13,421 bases of DNA. It comes from DASZMJ01 sp035551935 (lineage in GTDB: Bacteria; Planctomycetota; Planctomycetia; Isosphaerales; Isosphaeraceae). The notes beneath the pieces are model-generated. The model saw nothing but the letters and a program-made list of their open reading frames with translations. It was not told the origin of the DNA and ran no database searches. Position numbers and translations under genes: made by a program. This document shows, in pieces, positions 7,358-13,292 of the stretch (positions are counted from its first letter, which is position 1; each line of letters begins with the position of its first letter). Location of the stretch: contig DASZMJ010000625.1 in assembly GCA_035551935.1 (NCBI GenBank), forward strand, positions 1 through 13,421, in the 5' to 3' direction.

Positions 7358-7582
7358 ATGGACATCCCGATCAAGATACTCGTCACTCGGAACCCCGACG
7401 GCCGCCTGACGGCCGAGGTACCGGGCATGCCGGGCTGCATCACCGAGGGAGACAGTCCCGAGCACCTTCGCGCGATGGTGCGCGAGGCCCTCACCGGCTG
7501 GCTCCGCGCCGAGCAGGACGACGCGATCCGCCGCGCCGGGGCCGATCCGGAGTACAATGGCTGGGAGGTCATGACCCTGTGA
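7358..7582 (+). CDS. hicB: HicB-family antitoxin
   Basis: 74-residue protein with the HicB partial-RNase-H-fold pattern: an amphipathic opening strand (IPIKILVTRNPDGRLTAEVP), then GMPGCITEGDSPEHLRAMVREALTGWL, matching the usual 'PGLPGC.T.GDT.EEA..N..EAI'. It lacks a C-terminal helix-turn-helix or ribbon-helix-helix domain, as do many short HicB forms. Its role would be to bind and block the HicA mRNA interferase. The start ATG has GAGGAGG 7 nt upstream. Its stop overlaps the GTG start of hicA (GTGA), giving the antitoxin-first order hicBA. Because hicA appears broken, this antitoxin may be an orphan. Confidence 0.85.
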   Translation: MDIPIKILVTRNPDGRLTAEVPGMPGCITEGDSPEHLRAMVREALTGWLRAEQDDAIRRAGADPEYNGWEVMTL

Positions 7583-7781
7583 AGCCCGTCTCCGGCAAGC
7601 GGATGTGCCGGCTGCTCGAGGAGCGGGGCTGGGTACACGACCACACCGAAGGATCTCATCGTATCTATAAACGGACTGGACACCGGACGATCTCCGCCCC
7701 GTCCACGGCAACCGCGACCTGGCCCCCGGCACCCAGAAGAGCATCATGCGGGCCGCCGGCCTGACCGACGCCGACCTTTGA
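7579..7781 (+). pseudogene. hicA: HicA-family mRNA interferase toxin, frameshifted
   Basis: From GTG 7579 the frame reads VKPVSGKRMCRLLEERGWVH, then GSHRIYKRTGHRTIS, a textbook HicA dsRBD-like fold with the catalytic His in GSH. After ISAP the frame turns to nonsense (STATATWPP...) and stops at 7764. One frame over, the missing HicA ending is intact: PVHGNRDLAPGTQKSIMRAAGLTDADL, stopping at 7781. Restoring one C in the CCCC run at 7697-7700 joins both parts into a normal 67-residue HicA. Either the toxin was inactivated by a homopolymer slip or the sequence has a 1-base error. As written, the C-terminal helix is lost and the protein is probably inactive. Confidence 0.85.
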
Positions 7782-7803
7782 GCGGGCGTCATGGAGGCTC
7801 CCG

Positions 7804-7890
7804 ATGAGATTGCGATGCGTCGTCCTCGCGGGCCGCCGGGGCCTTGAGGGCCCCTGGCTGCGGCCCTACGGCCTCGTGGTCGTCGCGTAG
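7804..7890 (+). CDS. Possible 28-residue small protein downstream of hicBA
   Basis: A short frame (MRLRCVVLAG... ending LVVVA) starts at an ATG preceded by GGAGG at an ideal 6-nt spacing, 22 nt after the restored hicA stop. I recognise no family. It is mildly hydrophobic and Arg-rich, with no other support. In GC-rich DNA a purine run before an ATG is not rare, so it could be chance or the relic of a decayed gene. The 307-bp stretch 7782-8088 otherwise contains only a short GGGGCC/GGCCCC hairpin (7838-7854) and the palindromic repeat at 7945-8032. Confidence 0.2.
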   Translation: MRLRCVVLAGRRGLEGPWLRPYGLVVVA

Positions 7891-7944
7891 GGAGCGGGCA
7901 AAGGGGTGCCGCGAATTCGGCCAGTGGCGCAGACGTCCTCTACG

Positions 7945-8032
7945 AACCCGACGCGCAAGCGAGGGCTTCTATCCCCCTCGATCCGCCCTGGCCGTCCTCG
8001 CAGGATGGAGGCCCTCGCTTGCGCGTCGGGTT
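7945..8032. repeat. 22-bp-arm inverted repeat (interspersed palindromic element)
   Basis: Arms 7945-7966 and 8011-8032 are exact reverse complements beginning AACCCGACGCGCAAGCGAGG. Pairing continues inward for eight more base pairs, with two G-U pairs (7967-7974 with 8003-8010), giving a stem of about 30 bp and a 28-nt loop. It ends 56 nt before the AhpD-like start. The arm word CCCGACGCGCAAGCGAGGGC, which spells TRRASEG in one frame, is one I recall as recurrent in planctomycete intergenic DNA, so this is probably one copy of a genome-wide family rather than a gene-specific regulator. It may also act as a transcript end for hicBA. Confidence 0.85.
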
Positions 8033-8088
8033 ATCAGAGAGAATCGCAACCCGGCCACTTTTCGACGGTCCTGAATCGGAGATGAGTC

Positions 8089-8523
8089 ATGCGCGAGCGT
8101 CCCGAGGCGACGGTGCGGCTGGTGGAGGAACGGGAGGCGTCGGGGAAGGTCAAGGAGGTCTTCGAGGACATCAAGAAGACCAAGGGGATCGACCGGGTGC
8201 CGAACTTCTGGAGGGCCTTGGCGACGAGCCCGGACCTGCTGGCGGCGACGTGGCGGCGGCTGAAGGAGGTGATGCACCCGGAGGCGGAGGGAAGAGAGAC
8301 GATGCTCGACCCGCTCACGAGGGAGATCATCGCGCTGGCGGTCTCGGCGACCAACGGTTGCGCCTACTGTACGAGCTCGCACACGGCGGCGATCCGGAAG
8401 ATGGGGCTCGACGAGGAGGCCTTGGGCGAGGTCATGGCGGTGGTGGCCCTGTTCCACACGACCAATGCCCTGGCGGATGGGTATCAGGTCGCGCCGGACG
8501 TGTTCCCGCGTTGGGAATCGTGA
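8089..8523 (+). CDS. Carboxymuconolactone decarboxylase / AhpD-like peroxidase-related protein
   Basis: 144-residue all-helical protein. The core reads REIIALAVSATNGCAYCTSSHTAAIRK split over about 78-104, giving the CMD/AhpD active-site pattern with Cys91, Cys94 and His98. In AhpD this Cys-x-x-Cys...His centre reduces alkylhydroperoxidase partners or peroxides, and in related uncharacterised peroxidases it acts as a thiol antioxidant. The N-terminal part (VKEVFEDIKKTKGIDRVPNFWRALATSPDLL) fits the 'uncharacterised peroxidase-related' subgroup, where 'P.....la.sP.ll....' precedes the active site. The start ATG has GGAG 7 nt upstream. It stands alone between a palindromic repeat and the PilZ-like gene (54 bp downstream), so its partner reductant is unknown. 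Confidence 0.88.
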   Translation: MRERPEATVRLVEEREASGKVKEVFEDIKKTKGIDRVPNFWRALATSPDLLAATWRRLKEVMHPEAEGRETMLDPLTREIIALAVSATNGCAYCTSSHTAAIRKMGLDEEALGEVMAVVALFHTTNALADGYQVAPDVFPRWES

Positions 8524-8577
8524 CCTAACCTTTCGATGGGACGGGGGGCAAGGTTGCGACGAGGGGGGCGGGACGCG

Positions 8578-9027
8578 ATGAAGGGCGAGGCCGTCGGCGT
8601 CGGGAAGCGGCCGGAGCGGCGGGCGGCGTTGCGGCATCGGGCGATCGTCGACCGGCTCTGGCTGGGCTGGCGCGACGGCCACGACTTCATCCACACCCCG
8701 GCGCGGCTGCTGGACCTCTCGCACGGCGGCTGCCTGGTCGTGGCCGCGGCATCGCCGCCGGCCGAACGGACGGTCCTGCTCCACCTGCACGGCGACCTGC
8801 TGCCGGTCTGGTTCGAGGCGCGGGTGCTGGAGGCCGTCGTCGAGGAGGACGGCCTCCGGACCCTCCGGCTGGTCTTCCCGACGGGCTGCCCGTACGAGCT
8901 CTACATGGCCGTCGCCTATGGCCTCGCCTCCGCCGAGGCCGGCCGCCGCCAGCCGGAGTTGCCGTCGTACTTCGAGGAATGGCACCTCGGTCATCGGGAC
9001 GTCGCCCCGCGCCGGCCGTTCCGCTGA
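8578..9027 (+). CDS. PilZ-like domain protein
   Basis: 149-residue soluble protein. It shows the two-part PilZ signature for cyclic-di-GMP binding: an Arg cluster RPERRAALRHRA containing RxxxR (Arg15-Arg19), and DLSHGG (Asp46, Ser48, Gly51) matching D/NxSxxG about 27 residues later. Beta-rich stretches (TVLLHLHGDLLPVWFEARVLEAV, LRTLRLVFP) follow as in a PilZ barrel. It has no linked output domain, so it is probably a stand-alone adaptor, or a degenerate PilZ that no longer binds the nucleotide. I chose ATG 8578 over ATG 8536 because the latter lacks a ribosome binding site and adds only Arg/Gly-rich sequence. Its last 37 bp overlap, tail-to-tail, the end of the hydrolase gene on the other strand. 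Confidence 0.65.
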   Translation: MKGEAVGVGKRPERRAALRHRAIVDRLWLGWRDGHDFIHTPARLLDLSHGGCLVVAAASPPAERTVLLHLHGDLLPVWFEARVLEAVVEEDGLRTLRLVFPTGCPYELYMAVAYGLASAEAGRRQPELPSYFEEWHLGHRDVAPRRPFR

Positions 9028-10446
9028 GGTTCGGCCTGGGCGACGACCCAGTCGACGACCTCCTTCAGGGCTGTCGGCGCGAAGGTCTCCTCGATCCGGG
9101 CGTACTCGCCGACGGAGCCGGTGGTGCAGGTCTGGAAGAGGTGGTTGAGGTTAGGCAAGGCCTTGACGGTCACGCGGTCGTTGCCGCCGGACTTCACCGC
9201 CGTCTCGACCGCGCCGAGGTTCGCCGCGGCGGCGACCTGCACGTCCCTGGTGCCGACGAGGGCCAGGACCGGGCATTTCACCTGGGTCAGCGCGGGCCTC
9301 GGGTCGTAGGTCAGGAAGAAGCGGAGCCAGGGGGAACGGACCATCGCGACCTGGCCGTCGATGAAGCCCCTGGCCGCCTTCGGGTCCTTGGCCAGCTCGG
9401 GGATCTCGGCGACCGCGGCCTCGAGGACCGGCCGGACCTTCGCCTCGACGACGCGCGGGTCCTTCTCCGCCTTCACGATCGCGAAGATCTTGCGCTGGGT
9501 CTCGCGCTCGTTGCGGATCAGCTTCTCCTCGGCTTGCTGGGCCTTCAGCTCGTCCTCGGCCTTGCTGGTACAGGATCTCCTCGCCGGGCAGCGCGGTGCC
9601 GGCCAGCAGGACGATGAAGGCGACCTCGTGATCCTTGGCCGCCACCATCGGCGCGATCAGGCCCCCCTCGCTGTGGCCGATCAGGCCGATCCGCTTGGGG
9701 TCGATCTCGGGCCGGGATCGGAGGAAGGCCAGCTCGGCCCGGACGTCGCCGGCCATGTCCTCGCTCGTCGAGTCGAGGACGCCGCCGGTCGACTGGCCGA
9801 CGCCGCGGTCGTCGACCCGGAGGACGGCCACGCCGCGGCGGGTCAGGGCGTCGGCCAGGACGAGGAACGGCTTGTGGCCGAAGATCGTCTCGTCGCGGTC
9901 CTGAGAGCCCGAGCCGCTGATCAGGATCGCCGCCGGGAACGGACCCTTGCCGGGCGGCACGGTCAACGTCCCCGCCAGGGTGGCTTTGCCCTCCCGGTTC
10001 TCGACGCGGACGGCCTCCTCGCGGTACGGGAACGGCACCTTCGGCGTCTGCGGCCGTCGCGGCATGGAGACCTTGTCGACCCGCTTCAGCGTCAACGGGA
10101 ACTCGGCCCCCGCCTGCTTGAAGGTCCCGGCGATCGTCGCCTCGGCCTCGTCGAGCTTGCCCTCAAAGCTCGCCGAGAGCGACTTCAACGTGAAGGTCAC
10201 GGCCTTCCCGTCTTGCTTCGCCTCCTCGACCGGCAGGCCGGTCGCCCCCTGGTCGAGGCTGTCGAAGGTCGCCCTGAAGGCGCCGGCCTTCCCCTTGGTG
10301 ACGTGGAAGGCCAGCCGCAACTCCAACGGCCCGGCCTTGAGCGTCCCCTCCCAGTTCCCTTCGAGGCCCGTCTTCGGGCCCTCGTTGCCCCGGGACCCAG
10401 GGACCAGCCCAAGCACCATTGCCAATGCCAGCACGCCGCTTCGCAT
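8991..10446 (-). pseudogene. Secreted alpha/beta hydrolase (serine aminopeptidase-like), frameshifted
   Basis: The gene starts at ATG 10446 (AGGAGGAGG 7 nt upstream) with a Sec signal peptide (MRSGVLALAMVLGLVPGSRG). An N-terminal beta-rich region (25-125) precedes an alpha/beta hydrolase domain with an oxyanion region ILISGSGSQDRDE (174-186) and nucleophile elbow GHSEGG (Ser259). After ILYQ (residue 294, codon at 9565-9567) the frame turns into Arg/Gly-rich nonsense. In the adjacent frame the expected sequence resumes at once (SKAEDELKAQQAEEKL...RKIFAIVKAEKD) and runs to a stop at 8991. It includes ALVGTRD (acid Asp) and PNLNHLF (catalytic His). Joining needs one base removed or two added near 9565-9570, giving about 484 residues. 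A sequencing error or a real recent inactivation are both possible. As written, Asp and His of the triad are lost. Confidence 0.85.
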
Positions 10447-10509
10447 CGCCGAACCTCCTCCTACGGTGTCGATCCGAGGATCCCATCGAGCAGGTCTTCG
10501 TCGGCCGTT

Positions 10510-10537
10510 TTGTACTATTGTGCTAGTTCAATAGAAA
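10510..10537 (+). promoter_or_regulatory. AT-rich promoter/operator-like patch between divergent genes
   Basis: In otherwise GC-rich DNA, this patch contains CTATTG (10515-10520) and its exact reverse complement CAATAG (10529-10534) around an 8-nt centre. Nested within it are ACTA (10514-10517) and TAGT (10524-10527). TTGTAC (10510) and TAGAAA (10532) are spaced 16 nt apart and could serve as -35/-10 hexamers for the yajQ-family gene starting 105 bp downstream. It also lies 64 bp upstream of the divergent hydrolase start. A dimeric regulator (for example GntR-type) is a guess. No regulator gene is adjacent. Confidence 0.35.
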
Positions 10538-10641
10538 AAACAAGCCCTTGTCGCGCCGGGGACGTGGGAGGCGACGCCCCGAGCCTGGTAGAATCGTGCC
10601 GAATGAGCGAAGCCTCGGCGACGTCTCGGGAGGGCTCGAAG

Positions 10642-11139
10642 ATGGCGGATAATCATACGTTTGATATCGTCAGCGAGATCAACCAGGCCGAGATGCACAA
10701 CGCGGTGGTGCAGGCGCAGCACGAGATCGCGGTGCGGTACGACTTCAAGGGGACGAGGGCGGCGATCGAGTACAACAAGAAGGAGAACACGCTGACGATG
10801 CTGGCCGACCACAAGGGGCAGCTCGAGGCGGTGGTGCAGGTCCTGAAGGAGAAGATGGCGAAGCGCGGGGTGGCGGTCAATGCGTTGAAGCGGGGGAAGC
10901 TGGAGGAGGCGTCGCACGACACGGTCCGGGAGACGGCGACCCTGCACGTCGGCATCGACATGGACACGGCGCGGAAGATGGTCAAGGACATCAAGGGGCT
11001 CGGCGTGAAGGTGCAGGCGCAGATCATGGACAACAAGGTCCGCGTCACCGGCAAGAAGAAGGACGAGCTCCAGGCGGTCATCGCGCACTTCAAGGAGCAC
11101 GGCCCGGACATCCCGCTCCAGTACACCAACTTCACCTGA
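10642..11139 (+). CDS. yajQ: YajQ/DUF520-family nucleotide-binding protein
   Basis: 165-residue protein, near the 163 residues of E. coli YajQ. It consists of two ferredoxin-like (RNP-type) halves. Recognisable family strings are FDIVSEINQAEMHNAV, RYDFKGTRAAIEYNKKEN, LKEKMAKRGV, ETATLHVGIDMDTARKMVKDIK and the C-terminal QAVIAHFKEH, DIPLQYTNF. YajQ-family proteins bind nucleic acid or nucleotides, and a Xanthomonas member is a c-di-GMP effector. The role in this organism is unknown. ATG 10642 is preferred because GGGAGGG lies 7 nt upstream and the family starts right before FDIVSE. An in-frame ATG at 10603 would add 13 unconserved residues. A c-di-GMP link with the nearby PilZ-like gene is possible but unproven. 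Confidence 0.95.
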   Translation: MADNHTFDIVSEINQAEMHNAVVQAQHEIAVRYDFKGTRAAIEYNKKENTLTMLADHKGQLEAVVQVLKEKMAKRGVAVNALKRGKLEEASHDTVRETATLHVGIDMDTARKMVKDIKGLGVKVQAQIMDNKVRVTGKKKDELQAVIAHFKEHGPDIPLQYTNFT

Positions 11140-11203
11140 CCGGCACGGCCCGAACCGTTTGCGCGGCCACGCTTAAGGGCCGGGGAAAGCTTCGAGTCCC
11201 GGC

Positions 11204-11232
11204 GCGACCCCGGCCGATGAGAAGGGGGTCGC
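11204..11232 (+). terminator. Weak hairpin between yajQ and rdgC-like gene
   Basis: GCGACCCC (11204-11211) pairs perfectly with GGGGTCGC (11225-11232) around a 13-nt loop, 65 nt after the yajQ stop. No T-run follows, so an intrinsic terminator is only a weak possibility. The hairpin ends 38 nt before the rdgC-like start and could equally be a leader structure or chance pairing in GC-rich DNA. Confidence 0.25.
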
Positions 11233-11270
11233 CGGGGCCCGAGGCCACCGGCCGCCCCAAGGAGGCCGCG

Positions 11271-12431
11271 ATGGGATTCTTGAACGGTCGTGTGACGTTC
11301 GTGCGGTATCGGGTCGGCGGCGCCGCCGCTTCGCCGTTCACCGAGGATCACCTCGAGAAGGCCGAGGCCCACGCCATCGGCCGCCACGGCGGGCCCGACC
11401 CGACCGACGGCGTCGCCGTCGGCTGGGCCGGCGGCGACCACGTCCTGGATACGACCTTCGACCTGTCCAAGAACGTCCTCGACGACGCCCTGCACCTGGC
11501 CATCCGGGTCGACACCGACAAGGTCCCCGCCGACCTCCTGCGCGCCTACACCAAGATCGAGACCGACGCCCGCGCCCAGCTCAACCCCAGCGGGTTCCCG
11601 ACCAAGGCCCAGCGCCAGGAGGCCAAGGAGGCCGCCCGCATCCGCGGCGAGGCCGAGGCCGCCGACGGCCGGTTCCGTCGCCGGAAGCATTACCCCGTCC
11701 TCTGGGACGGTCGGAGCAATACCCTCTTCGCCGGCGCGACCAGCACGGCCGTCCTCGACCGCCTCGTCACCCTCTTCCGCGAGACCTTCGACCGGACCCT
11801 CGAGCCGATCACCGCCGGCAGCCTCGCCGCCGACCAGGCCGCGGCTCGGGGGCTGGACCGCTCGGTCGAGGACTTCGCCCCGGTGGGATTCTGGGGCGAC
11901 GAGGCCGCGTATTCGTCGGTCGCCTGGTCGGACCACGACCCCTCCAGCCGCGACTTCTGGGGCAACGAGTTCCTGATCTGGCTCTGGCACACCCTCCAGG
12001 CCGACGGCGATTCGATCCCCCTGCCCGACGGCTCCGAGGCGACCGTCATGGTCGCCAAGACCCTCATGCTCGACTGCCCCCGCGGCGAGACCGGCCGCGA
12101 CAGCCTCACCAACGAGGGCCCCACCCGCCTCCCCGAGGCCTTCCGGGCCCTCCAGTCGGGCAAGCTCCCCCGCAAGGCCGGCCTGATCCTCGTCCGCCAC
12201 GGCTCCCAGTACGAGCTGACCCTCCAGGCCGAGACCCTCGCCGTCTCCGGCCTCGCCTTGCCCAAACCCGAGGGCCTCTCCGGCGCCGACGTCCTCAACG
12301 CCCGGATCGACTCCCTCCGCCACTTCGTCGAGACCCTCGACCTCCTCTACGACTCCTACGGCCGCCGCCGCACCGGCACCGACTGGTCCGGCGAGCTCCA
12401 CCGCATCCGCCACTGGCTCACCGCCGCCTGA
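11271..12431 (+). CDS. rdgC: RdgC-like recombination-associated protein
   Basis: 386-residue protein. RdgC forms a ring-shaped DNA-binding dimer that modulates RecA in enterobacteria. The stretch VDTDKVPADLLRAYTKIE...NPSGFPTKAQRQEAKEAARIR (about 86-130), followed by FRRRKHYPVLWDGRSNTLFAGATSTAVLDRLVTLFRETF, follows the RdgC pattern of a basic helical arm, a short strand (WD...NTLF) and a helix. The opening MGFLNGRVTFVRYRV fits the N-terminal strand. It is about 80 residues longer than E. coli RdgC (303), with extra sequence in the C-terminal half (FWGDEAAYSSVAWSD, FWGNEFLIWLWHTLQADGD). The start is fixed by AAGGAGG 5 nt before ATG 11271. The last residues are Arg/Gly-rich. Assignment rests on pattern memory, hence moderate certainty. 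It borders the repeat cluster. Confidence 0.65.
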   Translation: MGFLNGRVTFVRYRVGGAAASPFTEDHLEKAEAHAIGRHGGPDPTDGVAVGWAGGDHVLDTTFDLSKNVLDDALHLAIRVDTDKVPADLLRAYTKIETDARAQLNPSGFPTKAQRQEAKEAARIRGEAEAADGRFRRRKHYPVLWDGRSNTLFAGATSTAVLDRLVTLFRETFDRTLEPITAGSLAADQAAARGLDRSVEDFAPVGFWGDEAAYSSVAWSDHDPSSRDFWGNEFLIWLWHTLQADGDSIPLPDGSEATVMVAKTLMLDCPRGETGRDSLTNEGPTRLPEAFRALQSGKLPRKAGLILVRHGSQYELTLQAETLAVSGLALPKPEGLSGADVLNARIDSLRHFVETLDLLYDSYGRRRTGTDWSGELHRIRHWLTAA

Positions 12432-12483
12432 CCGGGGCCAGTGGCCGGGGTCCTTCGGTTCGTTCCGCGCCGGCCCTCTTCCC

Positions 12484-12518
12484 CCCTCTCCCCCCGGGAG
12501 AGGGCCGGGGTGAGGGTC
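12484..12518. repeat. GGGAGAGGG-type palindromic interspersed repeat
   Basis: CCCTCTCCC (12484-12492) and GGGAGAGGG (12496-12504) form a 9-bp hairpin with a 3-nt loop, followed by CCGGGGTGAGGGT. This compound (hairpin plus GGGTGAGGG tail) is one I recognise as a common intergenic repeat in many GC-rich bacteria; its reverse strand spells PHPGPLPGGE or LTPALSRGE in spurious translations. It lies 52 nt after the rdgC-like stop and could act as a transcript-end hairpin there. It is inserted between repeat copies 1 and 2 of the GGTTCGTT cluster. Confidence 0.7.
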
Positions 12519-12622
12519 CCCCTCCCCGTCGCCGAAGTGAACGAATCCGCTCCGTCGGTTCGTTCCGCGCCGGCCCTGGGCACCGCCGCTTCGTCCCGAT
12601 CGCCGCCCCGGCCCCCCTCCCC

Positions 12623-12650
12623 GACCCCTGGCCCCCGACCCCTGGCCCCT
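12623..12650. repeat. 14-bp tandem duplication
   Basis: GACCCCTGGCCCCC (12623-12636) is followed directly by GACCCCTGGCCCCT (12637-12650), identical at 13 of 14 positions. It is in the spacer between the second and third GGTTCGTT repeats. Probably a replication-slippage duplication in low-complexity DNA; no function is implied. Confidence 0.8.
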
Positions 12651-13129
12651 CCGGAAATTGGGTTCGTTTTGGCCGCGCCGACGCCCGAAATTGGGTTCGT
12701 TTTCGGCGTCGGGCCCCCGCCTTCGGTTCGTTCCGCGCCGCCCCGACCCCTCGGTAGATCCTGCCCACATCCCCCAGCGCGCCGTTCGGTTCGTTCCGAA
12801 TCGCGACCTTTCGCCCGCACCGCCCTCCCAGGCCTCCCATTGCCCCGTTCGGTTCGTTCCGAATCCCGATCCGCCGGCCCCCGAGCGTCCCCGGCCGACG
12901 CTCCTTCGGTTCGTTCCGCGCCGGGCCCGTGGGTTCGATTGGTGCGCGTGGGGCCCGGGGCCGGATTGGGTTCGTTTTGCGCCGCGACACCCGCCGAAGT
13001 GGGTTTGTTTCGCGCCGCGCCGCCCTCGTCTCCTCCTCCCCCGGCCCCTCTGCGACGTGAACCAAACCGGACCTTCGGTTCGTTCCGCGCGGCGCGCGGT
13101 GGGTTCGTTCCGCGCAGCGCGTTGGCGCC

Positions 13130-13228
13130 GATGCCTTCCTCTTTGTCCTCTGCCCTCTGCCATTTGTCCTCTGTCATTTGCCCTCTCGCCTTCTGCCCTC
13201 TGCCATCTGCCATCTGCCCTTTGACATC
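13130..13228. repeat. Degenerate 7-nt tandem repeat (TGCCMTC)
   Basis: From 13144 the sequence divides into heptamers TGTCCTC, TGCCCTC, TGCCATT, TGTCCTC, TGTCATT, TGCCCTC, one 8-nt unit (TCGCCTTC), TGCCCTC, TGCCATC, TGCCATC, TGCCCTT, TGACATC, ending at 13228. Two poorer units precede it (13130-13143). It is pyrimidine-rich on the plus strand, so the other strand reads as (G)GCAGANG-type purine-rich repeats. Period 7 means it is not coding-constrained. The remaining stretch to 13292 shows nothing I can support. Confidence 0.85.
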
Positions 13229-13292
13229 CCCCACCCCGACCCTGCGCGCAACGGACCCCTCCCGCGCGGAGCCGCTACCCCCTAGTGGATCG

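Larger units (their letters stand above)
12454..13121. repeat. Cluster of 13 direct short repeats with GGTTCGTT core
   Basis: Thirteen copies share the core GGTTCGTT or a near variant, all in the same orientation, with cores at 12457, 12557, 12661, 12694, 12725, 12788, 12851, 12908, 12932, 12969, 13002, 13077 and 13102. Two flavours alternate: TTCGGTTCGTTCCGCGCCG (for example 12454, 12722, 12905, 13074) and GAAATTGGGTTCGTTTT (12654 and 12687, identical over 17 nt), with intermediates ending CCGAATC (12784, 12847). Core-to-core distance runs from 24 to 104 nt, with 33 and 63 recurring. The spacers are GC-rich and unrelated. On the minus strand no copy creates a stop in any frame, which explains long spurious reading frames spelling ARNEPK, RGTNRR, ERTEG. 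There is no gene here. Function unknown; possibly a clustered interspersed repeat family. Confidence 0.9.

Noticed and set aside
7147..7683. N-terminal extension of the serine hydrolase
   Set aside because: It would run antisense through hicB. The ATG at 7146 has a strong ribosome binding site and begins a clear signal peptide.
7697..7700. Programmed ribosomal frameshift in hicA
   Set aside because: The CCCC run is not a classical slippery heptamer and no stimulatory structure or internal Shine-Dalgarno stands out. A simple 1-base loss in a C-run explains it better.
12454..13121. CRISPR array
   Set aside because: Repeats are short (about 17-24 nt), come in two flavours, and core-to-core spacing ranges from 24 to 104 nt; no cas genes or leader are present.
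10653..13163. 836-codon minus-strand reading frame and two other long minus-strand frames at 12356-13234 and 12418-13065
   Set aside because: They run antisense through yajQ and the rdgC-like gene and through the repeat cluster, whose units contain no stop in any minus-strand frame. Composition is low-complexity Gly/Arg/Glu and there is no ribosome binding site.
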